Source: DAOUET01 sp034430155 (lineage in GTDB: Bacteria; Chloroflexota; Anaerolineae; Anaerolineales; UBA4823). Taken from it: a stretch of DNA of 64,000 bases. Below are positions 51,740 through 59,628 of the stretch, piece after piece. Location of the stretch: NCBI GenBank assembly GCA_034430155.1, contig DAOUET010000158.1:1-64000 (forward strand). The letters are read 5' to 3'. Below the pieces are notes generated by a model that worked only from the letters and a program-made list of their open reading frames with translations, was not told the DNA's origin and did no database searches. The stretch's first letter is position 1. Every line of letters begins with the position of its first letter. The translations under genes were made by a program, and so were the position numbers.

Positions 51740-51860
51740 TATAAAATTTGAAATAGTGGTTTACATCTAGGGTGCAGGTTGCAGAAATTAGGTCTACAGG
51801 AGCCCTGCACAATTCAAGAGCCGATAGCTGTTCGGGGGCCGTACTGCTGTCGGCTTTTAT
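51740..51860 (+). promoter_or_regulatory. possible structured leader or small RNA ending in a terminator
   Basis: Downstream of recN, TATAAA (51740-51745) could start a short RNA. It would fold into GTGCAGG (51772-51778) pairing with CCTGCAC (51804-51810), followed by AGCCGATAGC (51819-51828) against GCTGTCGGCT (51846-51855) and TTTTA, an intrinsic-terminator-like hairpin with a 17-base loop. It may end the recN transcript or be a riboregulator in front of the PBP gene. I cannot match it to a known riboswitch class. Confidence 0.45.
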
Positions 51861-51928
51861 CTCCCTCCCATGAATATTAGGTTTCGGGTTGGCCTGGACT
51901 GATCCACAAATCGATGTACAATTCTCCC

Positions 51929-54853
51929 ATGCCTTCTGTCCCTTACATCGTAGGATCACGCCGTAAGCGAAAGTCAAACCTCTATCGCAGTCCTGCCCAA
52001 TGGTTCGCCCGTATTGGTTTATGGGTCAGCTTGATCGCCAGCCTGTCAGCAGCTCTCTTGATGGTCGTACTGACAGGCATTTATGCAGCCCTGATTCTCA
52101 ACCTACCCTCACCTGATATTCTGCCAGCCCTGTTAGAGCCGCCTGATGGCACGCTGCTTAACCCGACCCGGCTTTATGATCGCACCGGTCAACATGTGAT
52201 CTTAACCTTGCAGAATCCTGCTGCTGAGAACCGGCAATATCTCCCCTTGGATAATACCCAATCACAAAACATCCCCACTTCGTTAGCCAACGCCACCATC
52301 GCCATTGCCGAACCCAACTTCTGGAATGATCCTGGATTCTCCTTTGCTGGCTTCCAGCAAGGAAGTCACCCAACCCTGGCACAACGCTTGATCGCTGCTC
52401 TGTTGCTACAGGATGAAGCGCCTGGTCTCCAACGATCACTGAGAGAACGCTTGCTTGCATGGCAGATCACCCAACGTTTTGGCAGGGAAAAAGTTTTGGA
52501 ATGGTATCTTAACAGCGCCTATTATGGACGACTTGCCTATGGTGTAGATGCGGCTGCCCGTCTTTACTTTGGCAAATCGGCATCCGAATTAGACCTCTCT
52601 GAATCCGCCCTGCTTGCAGCTATTGCCGAAGCTCCTGCATTAAATCCTCTGGATGCACCGCAGGTGAGCTCAGAACGAAAAAACCAGGTGCTCCAGGCAA
52701 TGCTCTTGCATGGCTTCATCAACGCTGATGAGTTCCGTCAGGCAAACCAGGAATACATCAAGATATCTACAAAAGTCGAATCTGCCATAAGCCTGGCTCC
52801 AGCATTCACCCACCTTGTTTTAAAGCAATTAGATACCCTGTTTGGATCAGATCGGGTAGCACGAGGTGGGTTGAATATCATCACTACCCTCAACTATGAC
52901 CTTCAATTGCAAACCGCTTGCGCTACGGCCAGCCAGCTTTCCCGCTTAGAAGGTTCTAGGTCGAGTGAGATATCGGCATCGAATGGTTCTTCTTGCCAGG
53001 CAGCCCGGCTTCTCCCCACCTTTACCATTGAAAACCAGATCAGCCCCACAAAAATTGCCGCGAATGTGATCGTTCAGGAGCCTACTAATGGTCAGGTATT
53101 GGCAATGGTCGGCAATCCGATCTCCGGGCTCGATTCAACACCCTTGCAAGGCCATCCACCAGGATCGGTCATCACACCTTTTATCTACCTGACAGCTTTT
53201 ACCCGCGGTTTCAATCCTGCTTCTTTGATGTGGGATATCCCTGCCAGCGTGGCTGATTCCTTAGTTAATATTGGAAATCCAGATGGGCGTTTTCACGGGC
53301 CGGTACGCTTACGCAACGCCATTGCAAACGATTACCTGGTCCCGGCTGCTCAATTGTTAGTTCAATTAGGACCACAGAACGTATGGCGCACCGCCCAACA
53401 GTTGGGGATTGTGTCGCTCGAGAAACTCGATGAAAACGAGCAGGAACGCTTACCTTTCGAAGGTGGTGATGTATCGCTTCTAGAGGTGAGCCAAGCTTAC
53501 GGTGTTTTTGCCAACCAGGGGATTCTGGCAGGTCAGGAGTCGCCAACCCCGCCTCCCACCGGTGAATCTACTCCCTTAATTCCCAATACCGTCTTGCACG
53601 TCGAAGATAATCACGGAGAGGTTTGGTTAGATTGCCAATTCCAGCAAGTCAATTGCAAAATTCAATCTCGCCCGATTATTAGCTCGCAGTTGGCTTACTT
53701 GATCACCAATGTATTAAGCGATGAGACCGCTCGTTGGGCAAGCCTGGGGCATCCCAACCCTTTGGAGATTGGGCAACCCGCCGCCGCCAAAATCGGCCAA
53801 ACTATCGATGGCAGCGACACCTGGACGGTTGGATACACACCCAATCTCGTGGCAGCTGTTTGGATCGGCGACAATTCTCCTGATCAAAGACCTCCGATTC
53901 CTTTTAATGTTGCAGCTGGACTATGGCACGCAGTCATTCAATATGCCTCCCGTGATAAACCGGCTGATAATTGGGATGAACCGGCCGGCATCGCTACTTT
54001 GAAGGTTTGCGATCCCTCCGGTATGCTTCCAACCCCCGATTGCCCCGTGGTTGTCGATGAGGTCTTCCAAAACGGGAGTGAACCCACCCAAGGCGATACC
54101 CTCTTTCGTGCTTTTCAAATCAATCGTGAGACCGGAAAATTAGGTACAATATTCACGCCGCCCGAATTGATAGAAGAACGCATTTATATGGTTGTGCCAC
54201 CGGAAGCCTATGCCTGGGCACGCCAGGCAGGATTACCCACTGCCCCTGACTCTTATGACGTGGTCGATATCACCAATAGCTCATCAGCTGATGCCAGCAT
54301 TGACGCCCCAACAATGTTTTCAAGTGTTCGTGGGAAGGTAGCTGTTGCCGGTACGGCCAGGGGAGATGATTTTGATTTCTACCGTCTCCAGGTTGGTCAA
54401 GGTTTAAACCCGCAATCATGGCTTCAAATTGGCACCGACATTTCCTCGCCGGTAGAAGGCGGTCTGCTGGCAGGTTGGGATACAACTGGATTGAGCGGTT
54501 TATATACCTTGCAGCTGATGGTAGTGAAATCAGACAAAAGCGTCGAAACTGCCTCCACCCAGGTGACCGTCGACAATCAACTTCCAACGTTATCCATTCG
54601 TTACCCTGAAAACGAGCAACGATTCAAATACCCTCTTGATAGCACCATAACCTTGCAAGCAGATGTCGCCGACGACCTCGACCTGGCTGCTGTAAAATTC
54701 TATCTGGATGACCAGCTGGTCTCCACTCTAAGCGCACCTCCTTTCGCTGTTCCTTGGAGCACCAGACTCGGCCGACATACCTTGCGCCTACAAGCACTAG
54801 ACCGGGCCGGCAACCTGGCTGAATCTGAGTTGAGTTTCGTCGTCGAGAGATAG
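51929..54853 (+). CDS. class A penicillin-binding protein-like, with degenerate catalytic motifs
   Basis: The 974-residue protein has a membrane helix (about 29-58), a glycosyltransferase-51-like domain (about 120-260), a transpeptidase-like domain (about 370-680) and a C-terminal Ig-like beta domain (about 880-974). GT motif 1 keeps Glu128 in AIAEPNFWNDPG; motif 2 is SHPTLAQRLI, not the usual GGSTITQQL. In the transpeptidase part, PGSVITPF stands where PGSTFKPF is expected (Ser413 kept, Lys lost to Thr416); the SxN site reads ANDYLVPA; and KTGT reads KIGQ (621-624). Penicillin-binding activity is therefore unlikely. YTPNLVAAVWIGDN is kept. The ATG at 51929 follows TACAAT by six bases, so the mRNA may be leaderless. 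Confidence 0.88.
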   Translation: MPSVPYIVGSRRKRKSNLYRSPAQWFARIGLWVSLIASLSAALLMVVLTGIYAALILNLPSPDILPALLEPPDGTLLNPTRLYDRTGQHVILTLQNPAAENRQYLPLDNTQSQNIPTSLANATIAIAEPNFWNDPGFSFAGFQQGSHPTLAQRLIAALLLQDEAPGLQRSLRERLLAWQITQRFGREKVLEWYLNSAYYGRLAYGVDAAARLYFGKSASELDLSESALLAAIAEAPALNPLDAPQVSSERKNQVLQAMLLHGFINADEFRQANQEYIKISTKVESAISLAPAFTHLVLKQLDTLFGSDRVARGGLNIITTLNYDLQLQTACATASQLSRLEGSRSSEISASNGSSCQAARLLPTFTIENQISPTKIAANVIVQEPTNGQVLAMVGNPISGLDSTPLQGHPPGSVITPFIYLTAFTRGFNPASLMWDIPASVADSLVNIGNPDGRFHGPVRLRNAIANDYLVPAAQLLVQLGPQNVWRTAQQLGIVSLEKLDENEQERLPFEGGDVSLLEVSQAYGVFANQGILAGQESPTPPPTGESTPLIPNTVLHVEDNHGEVWLDCQFQQVNCKIQSRPIISSQLAYLITNVLSDETARWASLGHPNPLEIGQPAAAKIGQTIDGSDTWTVGYTPNLVAAVWIGDNSPDQRPPIPFNVAAGLWHAVIQYASRDKPADNWDEPAGIATLKVCDPSGMLPTPDCPVVVDEVFQNGSEPTQGDTLFRAFQINRETGKLGTIFTPPELIEERIYMVVPPEAYAWARQAGLPTAPDSYDVVDITNSSSADASIDAPTMFSSVRGKVAVAGTARGDDFDFYRLQVGQGLNPQSWLQIGTDISSPVEGGLLAGWDTTGLSGLYTLQLMVVKSDKSVETASTQVTVDNQLPTLSIRYPENEQRFKYPLDSTITLQADVADDLDLAAVKFYLDDQLVSTLSAPPFAVPWSTRLGRHTLRLQALDRAGNLAESELSFVVER

Positions 54854-54900
54854 ACGATCAGGCCTGAGCGTATGCAAATTTCCTTTAAAGGGAAAAACTA

Positions 54901-54935
54901 TACCTCCCGGCTCTATTCGCTAACACCGGGAGGTA
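54901..54935. terminator. bidirectional terminator between convergent genes
   Basis: TACCTCCCGG (54901-54910) and CCGGGAGGTA (54926-54935) form a 10-bp perfect stem with a 15-base loop, between the PBP-like gene and the convergent protease gene. Flanking AT-rich runs are short, so efficiency is uncertain. Confidence 0.65.
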
Positions 54936-54970
54936 GTTGATTAAACCAATATCAAATGTTTGGGAAATTC

Positions 54971-56620
54971 CTACGGCAGCGTACCGATCACATCAAAAGA
55001 CTTTAAGATTTGCTCCAAAGCATCGAAGTCGGCTTCTCTGGTAATCGCCTCCTCTACCAGGATCAAGAATGCCTGAGGGTTTGACTTTGGTACTGCTGTG
55101 AGCACAATGTAAGCATTGCCCGTATCCAGGCAATTTGTGAAAAGATCATATTTACCGCGGTAAACCTCATCTTCATAATCATAGCGGTTGTCAAGCTTGC
55201 AATCCTGGATAAAGCTCTGCCGGCGAATGTCAAGCAACTGGACATAACCCCCCAACCTTGCCAGATCGTCAGAGGCGCCAAAAAACACACCTGACTCACT
55301 GTAGGTGTTGTTGAAGGCATCCAAATCTGCTGCCGCGGAGACCGCTGCGCCGATTGTGTCCTCTCCATCCACCCAATAGCTGCCGTTGATATCTGACCAC
55401 TCGAATGGAACGCTTATTTGGATAGCGCCATAATCATCGGTCGCCACGGTATAACCGGAATAACCAGTGGTAGTTCCCGTGTCCCCGGTATTTCCGCTAT
55501 CTCCACCGATCTCCTCACCCCCAGGATTGAATGTTAGCACCTGCCCCAGCTTGTCACCATTTATCTGACCCTGAAGGACCTCTTGGGTAGCATAGCGTAA
55601 CACTTGAATATTGAGCGGGTCGCTCGGATCGTGACTGCGCAGGATATCACAATAATCTGCCATAGTGCCATCAGTACCAAGCGCCAGATCTGCCAGGTGC
55701 GTGACGATATCCCCACCCGTTACACCGGCTTTATCGGCGGGGGATCCTGGCTCAACCGAGTATACCCAGATGCCCGAAAAATCCTGAGTCGCAAAGGCTT
55801 CACCATTGATACCGACAGTTTCTACGTTATTCCCCTTGCTTAATTCATTGATCATCTTGACTGCTAAATCACGCCCAATCGCAAAGAATTGGTTGGTAGT
55901 CCGGCCGCGATAATTGACCCCTATCACTTTACCTTCAGAATCTACCAGCGGGCCTCCGGAATTACCGGGGTTAATGGTAGCGTCATGTTCGATCACGTAA
56001 TCCACAGATGCCCAGGAGGTTTCTCCTCCAGCCTTCTCTTTGGACACGATACCTTTCGTGAGTGTGAACTCCGGTTCTCCCAAGGGATAACCAGCCGAGT
56101 ACACATCCAATCCAACATTAATCGGCCCCTCATGCCATGCCAGGTAGGGGAAGTTCTCACCATCGATCTTGATGACTGCCAGGTCCGAACACTCAGACAC
56201 TCCTAAAACTTTCGCGTTGTACGTTTGCATCTGGTCGCCTCCGATCCAAACCTTCAATAAGCCTGCTCCGGTAACCACATGGTTGTTGGTTACTGCAATG
56301 CCAGACGGATCAATGATGAAACCAGAGCCAAGGCCTGATTCCGTTACGACAGTAAAATCAGGATTGACAAAAGTACCTTGTGATTCAATTTGTATGACTG
56401 CGTTTTTTACCCCCTGCAAATCAAGAACTTCACCGCTCGATGGTTCTTCTGTGGCAATTGGAGCCTCTGTCGGGGGCGCAGGTTTTTCAGTTGCGGGTGG
56501 AGGTTGTGTCGCAACAGCTGGCTCGGCCGTTGGTGTCCCTCCACTTAAATTGCACGCTAGCCCAATAACAACCAGCAAAGTAGCCAGCCAGAGAAAAGGT
56601 TTTAATAATTTCGGTCGCAT
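54971..56620 (-). CDS. HtrA/Deg-like serine protease lipoprotein
   Basis: This 549-residue lipoprotein has a signal peptide with the lipobox IGLAC (Cys23), a Pro-Thr linker (about 28-62) and a trypsin-like domain with the triad His114 (NNHVV), Asp146 (SDLAV) and Ser221 (GNSGGPL). A PDZ-like domain follows (about 270-340: IWVYSVEPGSPADKAGVTG). A C-terminal domain of about 180 residues (SGYTVATDDYGAIQISVPF onward) is not typical of HtrA and has no name I can give. The protein probably degrades or senses misfolded proteins outside the membrane. GGAGGT precedes the ATG at 56620. Confidence 0.92.
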   Translation of the reverse strand: MRPKLLKPFLWLATLLVVIGLACNLSGGTPTAEPAVATQPPPATEKPAPPTEAPIATEEPSSGEVLDLQGVKNAVIQIESQGTFVNPDFTVVTESGLGSGFIIDPSGIAVTNNHVVTGAGLLKVWIGGDQMQTYNAKVLGVSECSDLAVIKIDGENFPYLAWHEGPINVGLDVYSAGYPLGEPEFTLTKGIVSKEKAGGETSWASVDYVIEHDATINPGNSGGPLVDSEGKVIGVNYRGRTTNQFFAIGRDLAVKMINELSKGNNVETVGINGEAFATQDFSGIWVYSVEPGSPADKAGVTGGDIVTHLADLALGTDGTMADYCDILRSHDPSDPLNIQVLRYATQEVLQGQINGDKLGQVLTFNPGGEEIGGDSGNTGDTGTTTGYSGYTVATDDYGAIQISVPFEWSDINGSYWVDGEDTIGAAVSAAADLDAFNNTYSESGVFFGASDDLARLGGYVQLLDIRRQSFIQDCKLDNRYDYEDEVYRGKYDLFTNCLDTGNAYIVLTAVPKSNPQAFLILVEEAITREADFDALEQILKSFDVIGTLP

Positions 56621-56649
56621 TCTTACCTCCACTTTAATAAGTTGAAAAA

Positions 56650-56692
56650 AAACGATAAAAAACTGCCTGAGGAGAAAGCAGAGTAAAACAGG
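56650..56692 (-). promoter_or_regulatory. possible attenuator in the protease leader
   Basis: In the minus-strand leader, GCCTG and CAGGC flank a 19-base loop, followed by AGTTTTTTATCG and a run of eight T before the ribosome binding site. This resembles a weak intrinsic terminator placed between promoter and gene. The stem is only five base pairs, so it may be chance. Confidence 0.3.
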
Positions 56693-56710
56693 CGGAATTA
56701 CTCATTCGCC

Positions 56711-56739
56711 AGTATAGCAAATCCGCCTATAAATGGCAA
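56711..56739 (-). promoter_or_regulatory. promoter of the HtrA-like protease gene
   Basis: On the minus strand TTGCCA (56739-56734) and TATACT (56716-56711) are exactly 17 bases apart. The leader would be about 83 nt. Confidence 0.75.
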
Positions 56740-56802
56740 GGCGAGAACCTATCAGTTTAATAAGGTAAAGGGTGATTTTTGAATGATTCGGGGGTAAACC
56801 AA

Positions 56803-57294
56803 TTACTGGGATACGTTCAAGATTTTATTTGTGGTGGTGAAAGCTAAGGATGGTAAAGCATCGCGTTTGAAAAAAACCGCCCGGTCAACATCATCGTTCG
56901 CAGAGAGTTCCCCATCTATCAGCTCAGCTCGATAAAAAATAATGATATGCGCGCCGCGAGGGTGTTCTTGACCTGCCAGCACATCTAATAAGTTGGTGAC
57001 TCGTACTCTTAATCCGGTTTCTTCCAAACACTCCCGTTCAGCGGCTCTCGCAGGATCCTCTCCCGCATCTACAAATCCTGCAGGGAGAGTCCAAAAACCT
57101 CTTTGCGGGTCGACAGCCCTGCGCACGAGCAATACTTGATCGTCTCGCTCTACCAGCACGCCAGCAGCAACTTTAGGATCCGGGAAATAGATCCAATCAC
57201 ATAGCGGGCAAACCGGGCGTACGCGTTGGAAGCGCTCTTCCTGCACCAGTTTCGTGCCACACTGCGGGCAGAAGATCACATCATCAGCGATCAT
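56803..57294 (-). CDS. NUDIX hydrolase with N-terminal zinc ribbon
   Basis: The 163-residue protein has a zinc ribbon (CPQCGTKL at about 9-16 and CPLCDW at about 29-34) and a NUDIX box GFVDAGEDPARAAERECLEE with TG (about 68-90), fitting the G-x5-E-x7-REUXEExGU pattern. It resembles the NudC-like or ADP-ribose pyrophosphatase group with zinc ribbon; substrates may be NADH, ADP-ribose or similar. The start overlaps the anti-sigma gene stop by four bases, so it is the last gene of the DUF3054-sigma-anti-sigma-NUDIX operon. Confidence 0.88.
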   Translation of the reverse strand: MIADDVIFCPQCGTKLVQEERFQRVRPVCPLCDWIYFPDPKVAAGVLVERDDQVLLVRRAVDPQRGFWTLPAGFVDAGEDPARAAERECLEETGLRVRVTNLLDVLAGQEHPRGAHIIIFYRAELIDGELSANDDVDRAVFFKRDALPSLAFTTTNKILNVSQ

Positions 57295-58118
57295 GCACTG
57301 GTTCCGCGGCGTGTGATTATAGCTGCAAATCCTGTTATCAGCGCGATCAAAGCCAAAACCACTTCTAAAATCCGGTAAGAGAGTCCTCTCGTAAAGCTTG
57401 TGGGGGTGGCTTCTGAGATTGCCGTGGGTAATAATTCCGGTTCAACAGTCATCTCCCCTGGTGGAATTGGAGTTGACCCCTCAATTACCCCATCTGCGGC
57501 AGCCTCTCCGGTCGTTTCCGGTGCAGGCTCTGATGCTTGTTTTTCCGCCAATGCTGCAGCCGGGGCTTGGCTGGTTTTGCCTGGTGCTCCCATCCTGACC
57601 GCTTCTCCCGTCGGCATGGGGGTCTCGGTAGTAGACGGTGCTGCCAGGGACATGACCTCTTCGGTGCTTTCACTGGTCTGTTGTTCTGCAGCGCCGCCTC
57701 CCATTGGGCTTTCTGGTGGGATCTCTTGAGCGGCGGCTATGCTGGGCGCAGACGTACCCAATAATGCCTTTTCTGGTTGCGGTGCCTGGGTAAATTGCTG
57801 GCCTCCAAGAAAATCGCTTATCAAAACCAGCGCTAACAATATCGTCGCTAAGGCGGAAGCTAAACGATATATGGGATATGGGCGTGGCACTTTCCGGATT
57901 CCCGCCATCTCCGGAGAAAGTGTAAAGTTGCGAGGCGCACGCACCTTCGGTAGGTTTCGAATCAATTGCCGCGTACGCCGTAACTGCTCAATTTCATTCT
58001 GTAACTCTTGGTCTTTTTGCAACCGCCTCTCCAGCTGGGCCCGCTCACGAGAAGTGAGCTGTTCATCAAGATAGGCAGAGAGAGTTTCTAGATCGCGGTT
58101 AGTAATCTTCTTCGTCAT
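57291..58118 (-). CDS. anti-sigma factor-like membrane protein
   Basis: The 275-residue product has an N-terminal cytoplasmic segment (LETLSAYLDEQLTSRERAQL, then RRLQKDQELQNEIEQLR), like anti-sigma N-terminal helices but without the zinc-binding H-x3-C-x2-C. A membrane helix lies at about 85-105. A long Ala-Pro-Thr-Ser-Glu-rich external region (about 110-245) follows, then a second helix (about 248-268) and a short Arg-rich tail. It lies 29 bases downstream of the sigma factor gene on the same strand, which supports an anti-sigma role. The sensing signal is unknown. Confidence 0.8.
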   Translation of the reverse strand: MTKKITNRDLETLSAYLDEQLTSRERAQLERRLQKDQELQNEIEQLRRTRQLIRNLPKVRAPRNFTLSPEMAGIRKVPRPYPIYRLASALATILLALVLISDFLGGQQFTQAPQPEKALLGTSAPSIAAAQEIPPESPMGGGAAEQQTSESTEEVMSLAAPSTTETPMPTGEAVRMGAPGKTSQAPAAALAEKQASEPAPETTGEAAADGVIEGSTPIPPGEMTVEPELLPTAISEATPTSFTRGLSYRILEVVLALIALITGFAAIITRRGTSA

Positions 58119-58147
58119 AATCTACCAATTTTCCAATAAGTCCATTA

Positions 58148-58750
58148 TCAAACTTCACTTTCCAGACGAAATGCAGAAGGTAAAAGTTCCCGGTATCCTT
58201 GTAAGCAGTCGCGTAGCCTGGAACGGGCCCGTGCCAGCCGACTCTTAACAGTCCCCAGTGGTTTTTCGATCACCTCTGCTGCTTCTGCGTAATCCAGACC
58301 TTGGATATCCACCAGGGATACAACTGCGCGGAACTCCGGGACGAGTTTGTCCATACAATCCAATATGGCTCGATTTAATTCAGCCCGCTCCGTAAACGCT
58401 TCAGGCTTTTCACTTGGGTCTTCCATCCAGCGGGGCGAATCGATTTCTTCTCCCGCATCGTCTAATGGTTCCAAAGGTGTGGTCGGACGCCGTTTTCGCC
58501 GGCGGAGTTCGTCATAACAAGCGTTTGTTACGATGCGCAGCAACCAAGCCCGGAAGGATCCCCCCCGGTAAGAACGAATCTTCCGGAATGCCGAGATGAA
58601 AGCTTCTTGAGTGGCATCATCTGCAGCTTGGCTATCACCCAAGACGCGCAGTGCCTGGTGGTAGACATTGTCCTGGTAGGCTAGCACTAACCTATTAAAT
58701 GAATTTAGATCCCCCTGTTTTGCAGACGCAATCAAAGCAGCTTCATCCAT
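58148..58750 (-). CDS. ECF-type RNA polymerase sigma factor
   Basis: This 200-residue protein has sigma region 2 (FNRLVLAYQDNVYHQALRVL, then DDATQEAFISAFRKI and YRGGSFRAWLLRIVTNACYD) and region 4 (FRAVVSLVDIQGLDYAEAAEV, then GTVKSRLARARSRLRD). The pair without region 3 marks an ECF sigma factor. The ATG at 58750 starts inside the last codons of the DUF3054 gene; a longer frame upstream has no similarity. Downstream is a membrane anti-sigma candidate, so activity is probably held at the membrane until a signal arrives. The regulon cannot be inferred. Confidence 0.93.
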   Translation of the reverse strand: MDEAALIASAKQGDLNSFNRLVLAYQDNVYHQALRVLGDSQAADDATQEAFISAFRKIRSYRGGSFRAWLLRIVTNACYDELRRRKRRPTTPLEPLDDAGEEIDSPRWMEDPSEKPEAFTERAELNRAILDCMDKLVPEFRAVVSLVDIQGLDYAEAAEVIEKPLGTVKSRLARARSRLRDCLQGYRELLPSAFRLESEV

Positions 58751-59150
58751 GCGAATGTCTCGATCTAGAAAGCGCCAAAAGGAAAATTCCACGCCATACC
58801 AGTACAGCGATTGCATTAAAACCAGCCAACACCACCACAAAAATCGGGATGATGGCGGCGTTGAGCCAAGCGCCTCGCAGCCATGCAGCCAATGGGGCAG
58901 CTAATACCATTGCCCGGAATGGACGCCAAAGATCCCGTATATCCCCCACCCTTTCCAGATCGTATGCTCCTAAAAAAGGGCTAACCAGAAACCAGGCAAT
59001 CATAACCGGTATAAACGTGCTGAGCATTCGCAAACCAGCACTTCTTAAAGTGCCATGACGTACAAATCCTGATACAGTGATTAACCCCAGGCATACGATA
59101 TCTCCAATCACAAGCGTGATAAGTTTTATTCTGCTAGAGATGTTGCTCAC
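58743..59150 (-). CDS. DUF3054 family membrane protein
   Basis: The 135-residue product has four predicted membrane helices and the DUF3054 pattern: IGDIVCLGLITVSGFVRHG, then FIPVMIAWFLVSPFLGAYD and APLAAWLRGAWLN. The family is found mainly in Actinobacteria and Chloroflexota; its function is unknown. I place the start at a GTG (59150) that follows TAGTAT by seven bases on the minus strand; earlier codons back to 59210 give a weak, Cys-Trp-rich N-terminus. Its 3' end overlaps the sigma factor start by eight bases, so it heads the sigma operon and may itself be the sensor. That last point is a guess. Confidence 0.75.
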   Translation of the reverse strand: MSNISSRIKLITLVIGDIVCLGLITVSGFVRHGTLRSAGLRMLSTFIPVMIAWFLVSPFLGAYDLERVGDIRDLWRPFRAMVLAAPLAAWLRGAWLNAAIIPIFVVVLAGFNAIAVLVWRGIFLLALSRSRHSHG

Positions 59151-59254
59151 GAGGCATATACTAACGCAATCCCACCAAAGGGACAAGAGCGATTGGAAAA
59201 CACCCACCATTGTACGATAATCTGTTCACAGTTACAATAAAAGCAGAGGTATGC

Positions 59255-59623
59255 ATGAAGAAAAAACCAGGCCTTTCTCCTCACACACCACGTCCATTCT
59301 GGCAACGATTGGTCATGATCATAGGTATTGATATATTTGTTGTCGTGGTTGCTGCACTGCTGATGGGTAATCTACACCAAGTCACCAATCTTTTCTTCCT
59401 GAGCAGCATTGTGCTTTTCGTAATTGCGGTTATCCCGATAGCCACCGAAATCAGCAGTAGCGCTAAAATCGTTGGTAAGGCCCTCAAAGATAGCCAAAAA
59501 ATCGGATCCCAGCTTAAGGAAAAACAACCCGAATTTGATCGTGGGACGCGCATGACCTACCTCTTCGGTCTGGCTGGAATGATAGCCTTCATCCTCTCTA
59601 TACTCACAATTGCGTTTGGATAA
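59255..59623 (+). CDS. small membrane protein, function unknown
   Basis: The 122-residue product has three hydrophobic helices (about 17-37, 43-63 and 100-120) separated by a charged, helical segment with KDSQKIGSQLKEKQPEFDRG. No family is recognised. The ATG at 59255 follows AGAGGT; the track of open codons continues upstream to a TTG at 59210 but with no ribosome binding site. It is 5 bases before the metallopeptidase-like gene, so the two are likely co-expressed. Confidence 0.7.
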   Translation: MKKKPGLSPHTPRPFWQRLVMIIGIDIFVVVVAALLMGNLHQVTNLFFLSSIVLFVIAVIPIATEISSSAKIVGKALKDSQKIGSQLKEKQPEFDRGTRMTYLFGLAGMIAFILSILTIAFG

Positions 59624-59628
59624 TCTTA

